Shown here in pieces: positions 7,192-17,258 of a stretch of DNA of 48,048 nucleotides (the stretch's first letter is position 1; each line of letters opens with the position of its first letter). The notes under the pieces are model-generated. The model did not search any database and was not told the DNA's origin. It saw only the letters and a list, made by a program, of their open reading frames with translations. The position numbers and the translations under genes were made by a program. Source of the stretch: an uncultured Burkholderiales bacterium (GTDB lineage: Bacteria > Pseudomonadota > Gammaproteobacteria > Burkholderiales > Burkholderiaceae_A). The stretch spans positions 1-48,048 of the forward strand of contig CALMJH010000067.1 of the NCBI GenBank assembly GCA_937864175.1, given 5' to 3'.

Positions 7192-7227
7192 AAATAAAAA
7201 GCCCGACCAGATCGCTCTGGCCGGGCT
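7192..7227 (-). terminator. Rho-independent terminator of katG
   Basis: On the minus strand AGCCCGGCCAGA (7227-7216) pairs with TCTGGTCGGGCT (7211-7200), with a single G-U pair and a 4-nt GCGA loop, followed by a T-rich tract (7200-7192). It begins 23 bp past the katG stop. It separates katG from the photolyase gene. Confidence 0.85.
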
Positions 7228-7250
7228 CTGGGAAGACCTCCCAGGGGGTC

Positions 7251-9446
<2,196 letters not shown>

Positions 9447-9455
9447 TCAGACCAT

Positions 9456-9510
9456 AGATTATTTAGATGAACAAATTGTGACCAATTGATTGTTGCTATG
9501 TTTCGCATAG
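9456..9510 (-). promoter_or_regulatory. katG promoter with OxyR-like operator
   Basis: CTAT-N7-ATAG spans 9496-9510 inside a perfect palindrome GCTATG/CATAGC (9495-9511). It matches the central half of the OxyR consensus (ATAG-N7-CTAT-N7-ATAG-N7-CTAT). Seven bases further toward katG the next quarter reads CAAT instead of CTAT; the outermost quarter is not conserved. It ends close to a possible -35 TTGGTC (9485-9480), followed after 18 bp by -10 TAATCT (9461-9456), which is the position used by an activator. Regulation by OxyR is inference from motif and target gene. Confidence 0.5.
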
Positions 9511-9531
9511 CATCTGGAAAACCCTGATGGG

Positions 9532-10275
9532 TCACCAGGGGATCTCTTCTCCCTGGAAGTCGACGAACCAGGCGCTGCCCTTTGCATGGAGTCGGTCGAT
9601 GGCCATGAGCAGGCCCTTGGCCGCTATGGAAGGTTCGGTGAGGGGGTGCCCTTTGTTGAAGGCTGCCGACAGTTTTGATGCAACCGTCCCGGGCTGCAGG
9701 GCAGCAAAGACGGCCTGCGGCTTGGTGCGGTGCAGCTCAATGGCGGCCGTCTGCAGAATCATGTTGCCGGCTGCCTTGCTGGATCTGTAGCTGTACCAGC
9801 CGCCAAGGCGATTGTCCTCAATGCTGCCGACGCGGGCCGACAGGACGCCAAACAAAGACCGCTCGTGTTTGGGCAGAAGAGGGGTGAAGTGTTTGAGCAC
9901 CAGGGCACGACCGATCGCGTTGAGTTCAAAGCTCTTGGCCATGAGGTCGGGCATACACTGGTCCAGTCGCTTTTCTGGCCCCTGGCCATCGATGCTGAGT
10001 GCACCGGTTGCGTCGAGAATGAGCTGAAATGGAGCCATGGTCGCCAGGCTCTGGGCTGCGTTGCGCAGGCTGGTCTCCGAGGTGAGGTCGATGCTGGGAC
10101 TTGTCTGTCGTCCCAGGCCAACAACCTGGGCACACTGGGGCATGTCCCGCAAGGCCTGGACAAGGGCACCGCCAATTGTGCCCGTGGCCCCCAATATCAG
10201 AGCCCGAAAGGGGTCTGACAGGCTTCGCATTCTGAGTCCTTCGGTGGACTGATCTGTCGGTGCTGAGGTGGTCAT
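9532..10275 (-). CDS. Short-chain dehydrogenase/reductase family protein
   Basis: A 247-residue SDR-fold protein. The Rossmann nucleotide-binding turn is GATGTIG (about residues 29-35), and the catalytic pair is in YSYRSSK, with a serine in the LSARVGS segment before it. The PGTVASKL segment after the active site is also typical. These features support an NAD(P)-dependent oxidoreductase, but neither substrate nor pathway is evident. The first 15 residues precede the fold, and a start at the internal ATG near 10230 (MRSLSDPF) is equally possible. It lies upstream of katG on the same strand, 124 bp away and separated by the katG promoter, and is divergent from the DUF3429 gene. Confidence 0.75.
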   Translation of the reverse strand: MTTSAPTDQSTEGLRMRSLSDPFRALILGATGTIGGALVQALRDMPQCAQVVGLGRQTSPSIDLTSETSLRNAAQSLATMAPFQLILDATGALSIDGQGPEKRLDQCMPDLMAKSFELNAIGRALVLKHFTPLLPKHERSLFGVLSARVGSIEDNRLGGWYSYRSSKAAGNMILQTAAIELHRTKPQAVFAALQPGTVASKLSAAFNKGHPLTEPSIAAKGLLMAIDRLHAKGSAWFVDFQGEEIPW

Positions 10276-10317
10276 GGCATAGTCTTGGCGAAATCAAAAT
10301 TTAAGGGGCTTCACAAG

Positions 10318-10782
10318 ATGACTGCAAGCATTGACCTTCAGGATCAGATGCCTTTGATCCGGCTGCTGGGTCTTGGGGGGTTGTTGCCTTTCTTTGGGCT
10401 GGCCGCAGGCGTCTTGTTGTTGCCGCAGTCCGACTGGAGAAGCCTGGCCTTTGTTGGCCTGTCAGCCTACGCAGTCGCGATTCTGTCTTTTCTGGGCGCA
10501 ATTCACTGGGGTCTGGCCATGGCCTCTGGGGGCCTGACGCAGCCTCTGCGCAGCAGGCTGCTGGCCTACGGGGTTCTGCCTGCCTTGGTGGGCTGCGGAC
10601 TGTTCTTTTTGCCGGGTGGCGCTCGGCTCATCGGGCTAGCCCTGGCTTTTCTGGTCGCTTACTGGTTCGACCGCTCCCATCGAGAGGCACTGGGCCTGCC
10701 AAGCGAGTGGCTGAGGCTGCGAACTCAGTTGACCCTTGGTGCCGTCGTCGCCCTGGGTGTCCCAGGCTTACTGGCGATTTAG
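10318..10782 (+). CDS. DUF3429 family small membrane protein
   Basis: A 154-residue inner-membrane protein with four or five hydrophobic helices and the DUF3429 signature around AILSFLGAIHWGLAM. The ATG at 10318 is preferred over an upstream TTG (10285) because AAGGGG lies about 9 nt before it. No function is established for the family. It is flanked by the divergent SDR gene and the convergent transporter gene, so it is probably transcribed alone. A Rho-independent terminator is not evident in the 36 bp before the convergent gene's stop. Confidence 0.75.
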   Translation: MTASIDLQDQMPLIRLLGLGGLLPFFGLAAGVLLLPQSDWRSLAFVGLSAYAVAILSFLGAIHWGLAMASGGLTQPLRSRLLAYGVLPALVGCGLFFLPGGARLIGLALAFLVAYWFDRSHREALGLPSEWLRLRTQLTLGAVVALGVPGLLAI

Positions 10783-10818
10783 GCAGAGGATCGTCCGAGG
10801 GGTCCTGTTCGCCCGCGG

Positions 10819-11877
10819 CTAGTGGCCGGCCGCAAGTTCTCTTTGTTTGTCGACCAGAGCGTCGGTGAGGCCCGCTGCTAGCCACATGAAGAGCAGAGCG
10901 ACCCAGGCGGTCAGGGCCATCACAGCGCCGCCAGTCACGCCGGCCCCCACTGCACAGCCACCGGCCAGCATGCCCCCAAATCCCATTAGGACGGCTCCAA
11001 AGATATAGCGTGAGAGTCCCGTCTCCGCGGTGAAGACCTGGAGCTTGAACTCGCCGGCGATGACCGATGCAGCAAAAGCACCCGCGAAGACCCCAATGAC
11101 AATCCCAATGTCAAAGGACAAGGGCAGACTCGGCTCGTTAATCAGGCCCATCAATGTGTCGGCAGAGGGTCCAGTGAAGCTCACGCTTTTAATGGGGATA
11201 ACGTCGAAAGACCAGCTGGCATGCCAGGCTGTGAGGCCCCAGCCAAGCGCAACAGAGACGCCAACTCCTGCAGCTGCGGCCTGATGCCAGCGGGTCTCCC
11301 GCTGGTCGGATCGAATCGCCAGCCAGATAGCGAGCACCAGCAGAACCAGGGCCAGGACAATGGGAGCCCAGTGCGGCAGGTGGTCTGCGAGGTTTCGTTG
11401 GCTGGCATCGACGAGCCACCAGCTGGAAATCTGCTCCCGGGCGGGCGAAAGGACGCCACGAAGGGAGGCCTGAGAGACCACCGTGACGATGAGGCCGGCG
11501 ATAAGGGCTCTCTGGTTGCCGGTACCAGAGAGCACGAGCAGTCGGCTGGCGCAGCCGCGGGCTAGGATCATGCCAATCCCAAAGAGCGAGCCTCCGACGA
11601 TTGCCCCACTGAGGGAGCCGGTCGATGCCAGTTGCCGAATATTGCCGGTGTTGATGTGGCCGGCACTGATCATCCATTGGGTGAGCAGAAGTGCGGTGGA
11701 GAAGGTGAACAGCCAGATGGCAAATTTCGCCGACGGCCGGTTGCGCCAGAATTCGATGCAGGCCGATCGCAGGCAGAAGCGGCTTTGTTGGGCGAATGCG
11801 CCGAAGAGCAGGCCAACGGCAAGGCCGAGAAGGGCGGCCACCTGTCCGGTGGAGAGAGATTCAAAGAGGCTGGTCAT
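10819..11877 (-). CDS. YeeE/YedE (TsuA-like) sulfur-compound transporter
   Basis: A 352-residue multi-pass inner-membrane protein of the YeeE/YedE family. Members such as TsuA import thiosulfate, relaying it past conserved cysteines. The cysteine motifs are visible: SRFCLRSA near the N-terminus, ARGCASRLL in the middle and AGGCAVGAGVTG near the C-terminus. About nine to ten hydrophobic segments are present, consistent with a full-length, internally duplicated protein. No TusA-like partner (TsuB) is adjacent, which is unlike many transporter pairs. With the rhodaneses and the sulfite oxidase homologue it adds to a scattered sulfur theme. Thiosulfate as substrate is inferred from the family; other reduced sulfur species or selenium compounds are possible. 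Confidence 0.8.
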   Translation of the reverse strand: MTSLFESLSTGQVAALLGLAVGLLFGAFAQQSRFCLRSACIEFWRNRPSAKFAIWLFTFSTALLLTQWMISAGHINTGNIRQLASTGSLSGAIVGGSLFGIGMILARGCASRLLVLSGTGNQRALIAGLIVTVVSQASLRGVLSPAREQISSWWLVDASQRNLADHLPHWAPIVLALVLLVLAIWLAIRSDQRETRWHQAAAAGVGVSVALGWGLTAWHASWSFDVIPIKSVSFTGPSADTLMGLINEPSLPLSFDIGIVIGVFAGAFAASVIAGEFKLQVFTAETGLSRYIFGAVLMGFGGMLAGGCAVGAGVTGGAVMALTAWVALLFMWLAAGLTDALVDKQRELAAGH

Positions 11878-12034
11878 CGGTCGAATTGTCGGGGTTTTTG
11901 TCCATGATCAGGCGCGGGAAGCGGTCCATTTTTGATCTGGCGCAAACAGGCCTGCGCGACAGGCCAGGGCAGAGGGTGCTCTGGAGTCGGGCATACTCTG
12001 GCCATTCTGCCTCTTCACCGGAGCATATTTGTCG

Positions 12035-12601
12035 ATGAGAAATTCCAACGACCGCCAAGACAGCCGGTCCCGGGGACCCCAGGGCTCCCGGGGACGGCTT
12101 GCCGCAGCCCCCCCAACCACCACCGACGTCTGTGATGCCTCTGAGGAGAGGCTGACATCCGGCAGCCTTCGGGTCCTGCCGCCGGTCTTTCAGAACTACG
12201 GGGGTGCTGAGATCATGTCTGGGCCTATTGCAACCCTGAAGGTCTTCGAGGACAACGTGATGGTTCGGAAGACGCTGGAGACCCCGGGACAGGGACGGAT
12301 TCTGGTCGTTGATGGTGGGGGGAGCGATCGCTGTGCCCTGGTAGGGGGCAACCTGGCGCAGCTGGCCGAGAAAAATGGCTGGGCTGGGCTGCTGGTCCAC
12401 GGCTGTGTTCGGGATGTCACCGAGATGATCGAGTGCCAAGTTGGGATTTGGGCCATTGCCACCCACCCCCGGCGAAGCCTTCGGGCGGGCCAGGGGCATG
12501 CGGACTTGGTGCTGGACATCGCGGGCGTGCTGGTTCGGCCTGGAGAGTGGTGTCTGGCTGATGCGGACGGGGTTTTGATCTCCGACCGCCCCCTCTCCTG
12601 A
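12035..12601 (+). CDS. rraA: RraA-type protein (RNase E activity regulator / HMG aldolase family)
   Basis: A protein of 188 residues whose core starts at about residue 28 with TTDVCDA and contains the RraA family signatures VVDGGGSDRCALVGGNLA and GLLVHGCVRDV. RraA homologues either inhibit RNase E by binding its scaffold region or act as 4-hydroxy-4-methyl-2-oxoglutarate aldolases; the two cannot be separated by sequence here. The basic, Ser/Arg-rich extension of about 25 residues before the core is unusual, and the start is uncertain. ATG 12035 and TTG 12029 share a GGAG at 12019-12022, and TTG has the better spacing. RNase E itself is encoded at 21166-23826 in this window. Downstream is the parE control region. 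Confidence 0.85.
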   Translation: MRNSNDRQDSRSRGPQGSRGRLAAAPPTTTDVCDASEERLTSGSLRVLPPVFQNYGGAEIMSGPIATLKVFEDNVMVRKTLETPGQGRILVVDGGGSDRCALVGGNLAQLAEKNGWAGLLVHGCVRDVTEMIECQVGIWAIATHPRRSLRAGQGHADLVLDIAGVLVRPGEWCLADADGVLISDRPLS

Positions 12602-12769
12602 GCAAAAATGTTGGATCGAGAACGTTAAAAAAAAGGGTGTCAAGTTGGCTTTTGGAGTTTGGTCAAAAATTGACCATTCCAGCCTCAAGCCCATGACTGG
12701 TTATGTTTCTGAAACATTTCCCCCGGTTTTCCACACCAGTTGGGGATAACTTTTTAAAAAAATATTTTT
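12602..12769. promoter_or_regulatory. parE upstream region: two palindromes, DnaA-box-like pair, AT-rich stretch
   Basis: Two palindromes stand out: GGTCAA-AAA-TTGACC (12661-12675) and ATGTTTC-T-GAAACAT (12703-12717). Next come TTTTCCACA (12727-12735), which fits the relaxed DnaA-box consensus TTWTNCACA, and on the opposite strand TTATCCCCA (12749-12741), one base off TTATCCACA. A 19-bp stretch of only A and T (12751-12769) runs directly into the GTG start of parE. No Shine-Dalgarno sequence is present. The binding proteins are unknown, and the origin-like look is discussed under findings. Confidence 0.45.
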
Positions 12770-14728
12770 GTGGCCAAGAGCAGCTATAACGAATCATCGA
12801 TACGGGTCCTAAAGGGCCTCGAGCCAGTGAAGCAAAGGCCGGGCATGTATACCCGGACCGAGAACCCGCTTCACATCATTCAGGAAGTCATCGACAACGC
12901 AGCCGATGAGGCCCTGGCAGGACATGCCAAGACCATCTCGGTGGTGGCCCACGTCGACGGCAGCGTCAGCGTGACCGATGACGGCCGTGGCATCCCGGTG
13001 GGGCCTCACCCGGAAGAGAAAGTCCCTGTGGTCGAGATCGTTTACACCAGGCTTCACGCCGGGGGAAAGTTTGACAAGGGCAGCGGTGGTGCCTATGCCT
13101 TCTCCGGGGGGCTGCATGGTGTCGGAGTCTCGGTGACCAATGCGCTGGCCAGCCGGCTTGAGGTCACCGTCTGGCGGGAGGATGCCCAGTGGCAGATTGG
13201 GTTTGAGGATGGTGCCGTGGTGGCCCCTCTTAAGAAACTATCCGCCGCAAAGGGCGCGCATGGCACCCGGGTTCAGGTCTGGCCAAATTCCAAATACTTT
13301 GATGACAAGACCATCCCGCTCGCCGAATTGGCCAAGAGCCTGAAGGCCAGAGCAGTCCTGCTGCCTGGTGTCACCACCGAACTCACCATTGAGAAGACCG
13401 GACAGGTTCAGCGTTGGCGTTACGAGGGAGGACTGTCCGCCTACCTGATGGAGTCTCTGGCCGATGCGCCGCTGGTTGTGCCCGCCTGGTCAGGAGAGGG
13501 CACGGTAGGGGCTCAGGACGAGACGTTTGCTGAAGGGGAAGGGGCCCAGTGGGTGGTGGCCTTTACAGCCGAAGGCGGAGTGGTTCGGGAGTCCTTCGTG
13601 AACCTGATTCCCACATCGGCTGGGGGCACCCATGAGGCTGGCTTGAGAGAGGGTCTCTTTGCCGCAGTCAAAGGCTTTGTGGAGCAGCATAGTCTCTTGC
13701 CCAAGGGGGTCAAACTGCTGCCCGAGGATGTCTTCGCGCGGGTGAGTTTTGTGCTGTCGGCAAAAGTCTTGGATCCGCAGTTTCAGGGTCAGACCAAAGA
13801 AAAGCTCACCAGTCGAGATGCCCTCCGACTGGTCTCGGCCCAGGTGCGGGGACCATTCGAGATCTGGCTCCACGGGGATGTTGAGGCGGGCAAGAAGATT
13901 GCCGAATTGGCGATTCGAGCCGCCCAGACTCGGCAGCGGTCCGCACAGAAGGTCGAGAAGAAGAAGGGCTCGGGGGTGGCGGTCTTGCCAGGCAAGTTGA
14001 CGGATTGTGAGTCCAGCGACTTGTTACGCAACGAGCTTTTTCTGGTCGAGGGCGACTCGGCCGGCGGTTCGGCAAAAATGGGACGTGACAAAGAATTTCA
14101 AGCCATCTTGCCGTTGCGTGGAAAAGTCCTGAACACCTGGGAGGCCGAGCGCGACCGACTCTTTGCCAATGCGGAGGTCCACGACATCTCCGTTGCCCTG
14201 GGCGTTGACCCGCACGGGGCTCAGGATACCGTTGACCTCTCTGGCCTGCGCTATGGAAAAGTCTGCATCTTGTCCGATGCCGATGTGGACGGTGCTCACA
14301 TCCAGGTCTTGCTGCTCACCCTCTTTTTTAAGCACTTTCCGCAACTCCTGGCGGCCGGCCATGTCTTTGTTGCCCGTCCACCCCTGTTTCGGGTGGATGT
14401 GGAGGCCCGTGCGAAGAAGCCGGCCCGAAAAATCTATGCTCTAGACGAGGGTGAACTCACCCATGTCCTCGACAAGCTGGCCCAGGAGGGCCTGACGGAC
14501 AAGGCCTGGTCAATTTCCCGTTTCAAGGGCCTGGGCGAGATGAGTGCAGAGCAACTCTGGGAGACCACGCTCAATCCCGACACACGCCGGCTGATGCCCG
14601 TCTCCCTGGGTGAACACACCAACGACGATACGGTCTCGCGATTCAATCTGCTCATGGGCCGCGGAGAGGCCTCCGCCCGACGCAGCTGGTTAGAGGAAAA
14701 GGGCCACGAGGTGGAGGTAGACGTCTAA
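12770..14728 (+). CDS. parE: DNA topoisomerase IV subunit B
   Basis: A 652-residue type IIA topoisomerase ATPase subunit, which with ParC unlinks replicated chromosomes. The GHKL ATP-binding motifs are clear (EVIDNAADEALAG, DDGRGIP, GGLHGVGVSVTNAL), followed by the transducer domain and the TOPRIM domain (LFLVEGDSAGGSAK, then DADVDGAHI). It is ParE rather than GyrB because it lacks the GyrB insertion, begins like ParE and is directly followed by parC. The start is GTG at 12770, chosen by alignment to the ParE N-terminus; no ribosome site is visible before it, only AT-rich sequence. The parC ATG abuts the stop with no gap, so the two are translationally coupled. Confidence 0.95.
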   Translation: MAKSSYNESSIRVLKGLEPVKQRPGMYTRTENPLHIIQEVIDNAADEALAGHAKTISVVAHVDGSVSVTDDGRGIPVGPHPEEKVPVVEIVYTRLHAGGKFDKGSGGAYAFSGGLHGVGVSVTNALASRLEVTVWREDAQWQIGFEDGAVVAPLKKLSAAKGAHGTRVQVWPNSKYFDDKTIPLAELAKSLKARAVLLPGVTTELTIEKTGQVQRWRYEGGLSAYLMESLADAPLVVPAWSGEGTVGAQDETFAEGEGAQWVVAFTAEGGVVRESFVNLIPTSAGGTHEAGLREGLFAAVKGFVEQHSLLPKGVKLLPEDVFARVSFVLSAKVLDPQFQGQTKEKLTSRDALRLVSAQVRGPFEIWLHGDVEAGKKIAELAIRAAQTRQRSAQKVEKKKGSGVAVLPGKLTDCESSDLLRNELFLVEGDSAGGSAKMGRDKEFQAILPLRGKVLNTWEAERDRLFANAEVHDISVALGVDPHGAQDTVDLSGLRYGKVCILSDADVDGAHIQVLLLTLFFKHFPQLLAAGHVFVARPPLFRVDVEARAKKPARKIYALDEGELTHVLDKLAQEGLTDKAWSISRFKGLGEMSAEQLWETTLNPDTRRLMPVSLGEHTNDDTVSRFNLLMGRGEASARRSWLEEKGHEVEVDV

Positions 14729-17113
14729 ATGTCGCGACAAAAGTCCAACGGCGATCAGCCCGACCTGACCGCAGACTTGTTTGAGGCCATGGAGGCGCCA
14801 GTCTCGCCACCCCCACCGACTGCACACCTCGGGGTGGATGCCTCGGGCGAGCCGCTGTCCCTGGCGGACTTTGCCGAACGCGCCTATTTGGACTACGCGG
14901 TCTCGGTGGTCAAGGGCCGAGCCCTTCCCGATCTCTGCGATGGCCTCAAGCCCGTTCAGCGGCGAATTCTGTATGCCATGGACCGCATGGCCTTGCATGC
15001 GGCCGCCAAACCCGTGAAGTCCGCCCGTGTGGTCGGCGATGTCTTGGGCAAGTTTCATCCGCACGGCGACCAGTCCGCCTACGACGCCCTGGTTCGTCTG
15101 GCCCAGGGGTTTACGGTGCGCTACCCGCTCATCGATGGGCAGGGCAACTTTGGCTCCCGTGATGGCGATGGTGCAGCCGCAATGCGGTACACAGAGGCCA
15201 GGCTGACCAAATTCTCTGAGCTTCTTCTGTCGGAGATCGACGAGGGGACGGTTGACTTTGGGCCCAACTACGATGGGTCGTTTCAGGAGCCCCTGCGGCT
15301 GGCGGCTCGGCTGCCCGTCTGCCTGCTCAACGGTGCCTCGGGCATTGCGGTGGGTATGGCCACTGAAATTCCTTCGCACAACCTACGAGAGGTGGCTGCG
15401 GCCGCTATGGCCATTCTTGAAAAGCCAGACCTTGGGGTAGCGGAACTGCTGGCGCATGTGCCAGGCCCTGATTTTCCTGGCGGTGGCCAGATCATCTCCT
15501 CGGCGCAGGAGATTGCCCAGGCCTACGAGACGGGCCGAGGCTCCATCAAGACACGGGCCCGCTGGGTCTTTGAAGACCTCGCCAGAGGCCAATGGCAGTT
15601 GGTGGTTCAGGAGCTTCCGCATGGGGTCTCGTCTCAGCGGGTCCTTGAGGAGATTGAGGAATTAACCAATCCCAAGGTGAAGACCGGAAAGAAGTCCCTG
15701 TCGGCCGAGCAGCAGCAGCTGAAGTCGCTGGTCCTGGGCGTCTTGGATTCTGTCCGCGACGAGTCCGGCAAGGACGCAGCTGTCCGACTGGTCTTTGAGC
15801 CCAAGACTTCTCGAATCGATCGGGAAGAGTTCGTTCGCGTCCTGCTGGCCCACACCAGCCTCGAGAGCTCGGTGGCCATCAATCTGGTGGCGGTGGACTT
15901 TTCGGGGCGGCCGCGCTCATTGTCGCTGGTCGAGATCCTCTCCCAGTGGGTCGACTTCCGGGTCCAGACCGTTCGTCGTCGCAGTGCTCATCGGCTGGAG
16001 CAGGCCGAGCGACGAATTCATATTTTGGAGGGCCGGTCGATTGCCTTGTTGCAGATTGACCAAGTCATTGCGGTGATTCGCGAGAGCGACGAGCCAAAGC
16101 CCGCCCTGGTCGTCCGTTTTGGACTGTCAGAGGTTCAGGCCGAGGACATTCTTGAGATTCGTCTGCGTCAATTGGCGCGGCTTGAGGCCATCAAGATTGA
16201 GAAGGAGCTGGCGGAGTTACGGGAGAAGGCTGAAAAATTACGCCACCTGCTTGAGAACGAGAAGGCCCTGCGCAAGGCGGTTGGCAAGGAGATCGCCGAA
16301 GACGCCAAGACCTATGGGGATGACCGAAGAACCCTCATCGAACAGGCGAGCCGGGCCAGTGTCGAGATTCCCGTTGTCGATGAACCGGTCACAGTGGTGG
16401 TCTCAGTCAATGGCTGGGTGCGTTCCCGTCAGGGACATGGACACGATCCGGCTGGCTTTAACTTCAAGACGGGTGATGCCTTGTATGCCACCTACGAGTG
16501 CCGCACAACGGATCAGTTGGTTGCCCTGTCGAATACCGGTCGAGCCTACAGCGTCTCAGTTGCGGGGCTCCCTGGAGCCCGAGGTGACGGCGCACCCATG
16601 ACCACCATGGTGGAGTTGGAGCCGGGCAGTCGGCTGGTTCATTTCTTGGCAGGCCCCTCAGAGACCGATGTCATTTTGGCGACTCAGGGGGGCCAGGGCT
16701 TTGTCTCAAAGCTCTCGGGCCTGCAGGCGCGCAATCGTGCGGGTAAACAATTCATGACGCTGGAGACGGGCGACCAGCCAGTGGTCCTCAGGGCCCTGCA
16801 GTCGACCGCTGGCGCCATCGGTGTTCTGACGTCTTCAGGCCGGCTCCTGGTGATGGGCCTCGACGAGGTAAAAGTCTTGGCCACCGGGGGGCGCGGGGTG
16901 ACGCTCATTGGTCTTGAGGGATCTCAAGACAGTCTCTTAGACGTCAGCCCCGTCTCCGAGGCGGGTCTGGTGGTCGCCGGAGAGGGTCGAGCCGGCAAGT
17001 GGACCGAACTGGTCCTCACCAGACAGGACCTGCTGGTTCATGTGGGCAAGCGGTCCCGCAAGGGCAAGGCGCTGGAGGCGCGGCTCAAAGCCAGACAGCT
17101 GCGCCCGGCCTGA
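14729..17113 (+). CDS. parC: DNA topoisomerase IV subunit A
   Basis: A 794-residue breakage-reunion subunit. The winged-helix region contains the catalytic tyrosine in [10 protein letters not shown], and the C-terminal beta-propeller is complete, so the length is normal. The quinolone-determining region reads [14 protein letters not shown]: Gln115 stands where E. coli ParC has Ser80 and Asp119 where it has Glu84. To my knowledge this occurs naturally in Burkholderiales, so it need not reflect selection. The first 40 residues form a Pro-rich, poorly conserved extension. The ATG directly follows the parE stop. A GC-rich hairpin follows the gene, before the htpG promoter. Confidence 0.95.
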   Translation: MSRQKSNGDQPDLTADLFEAMEAPVSPPPPTAHLGVDASGEPLSLADFAERAYLDYAVSVVKGRALPDLCDGLKPVQRRILYAMDRMALHAAAKPVKSARVVGDVLGKFHPHGDQSAYDALVRLAQGFTVRYPLIDGQGNFGSRDGDGAAAMRYTEARLTKFSELLLSEIDEGTVDFGPNYDGSFQEPLRLAARLPVCLLNGASGIAVGMATEIPSHNLREVAAAAMAILEKPDLGVAELLAHVPGPDFPGGGQIISSAQEIAQAYETGRGSIKTRARWVFEDLARGQWQLVVQELPHGVSSQRVLEEIEELTNPKVKTGKKSLSAEQQQLKSLVLGVLDSVRDESGKDAAVRLVFEPKTSRIDREEFVRVLLAHTSLESSVAINLVAVDFSGRPRSLSLVEILSQWVDFRVQTVRRRSAHRLEQAERRIHILEGRSIALLQIDQVIAVIRESDEPKPALVVRFGLSEVQAEDILEIRLRQLARLEAIKIEKELAELREKAEKLRHLLENEKALRKAVGKEIAEDAKTYGDDRRTLIEQASRASVEIPVVDEPVTVVVSVNGWVRSRQGHGHDPAGFNFKTGDALYATYECRTTDQLVALSNTGRAYSVSVAGLPGARGDGAPMTTMVELEPGSRLVHFLAGPSETDVILATQGGQGFVSKLSGLQARNRAGKQFMTLETGDQPVVLRALQSTAGAIGVLTSSGRLLVMGLDEVKVLATGGRGVTLIGLEGSQDSLLDVSPVSEAGLVVAGEGRAGKWTELVLTRQDLLVHVGKRSRKGKALEARLKARQLRPA

Positions 17114-17116
17114 GGG

Positions 17117-17144
17117 CCCCTGAGTCTGGTTGGGAATTCAGGGG
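17117..17144 (+). terminator. Possible weak terminator/hairpin after parC
   Basis: CCCCTGA (17117-17123) pairs with TCAGGGG (17138-17144) around a 14-nt loop. There is no T-run after it, only GTTGAAATTT, so termination would be weak at best. It sits between the parC stop and the htpG promoter. Confidence 0.3.
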
Positions 17145-17145
17145 G

Positions 17146-17173
17146 TTGAAATTTACCCCCGGGGTCCTCACAT
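17146..17173 (+). promoter_or_regulatory. Predicted sigma-32 heat-shock promoter of htpG
   Basis: TTGAAA (17146-17151) and CCTCACAT (17166-17173), separated by 14 bp, match the heat-shock consensus (CTTGAAA, 13-17 bp, CCCCATNT), with six of eight positions in the -10 box. The position upstream of a chaperone gene fits. Transcription would start about 80 bp before the htpG ATG. No biochemical evidence is available here. Confidence 0.5.
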
Positions 17174-17258
17174 AACCAAAGAGTTCTGCAGGCGGACTCG
17201 GGGAGGACCGATGCCGCCGACTGTTTAACCCCTATTTTTGGTAAGCGGAGATTCTTGT

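Noticed and set aside
9495-9511. Palindrome as terminator of the upstream SDR gene
   Set aside because: There is no T-run after it on the minus strand, and the match to the OxyR core next to the katG promoter explains it better.
11861-12694. 277-codon minus-strand frame covering rraA
   Set aside because: The plus strand encodes a clear RraA family protein; the minus frame has no similarity and runs through the intergenic palindromes.
12602-12790. Chromosomal replication origin
   Set aside because: Only two DnaA-box-like sites are seen, and the usual neighbours (dnaA, dnaN, rpmH, parAB) are absent; a local regulatory role is more likely.
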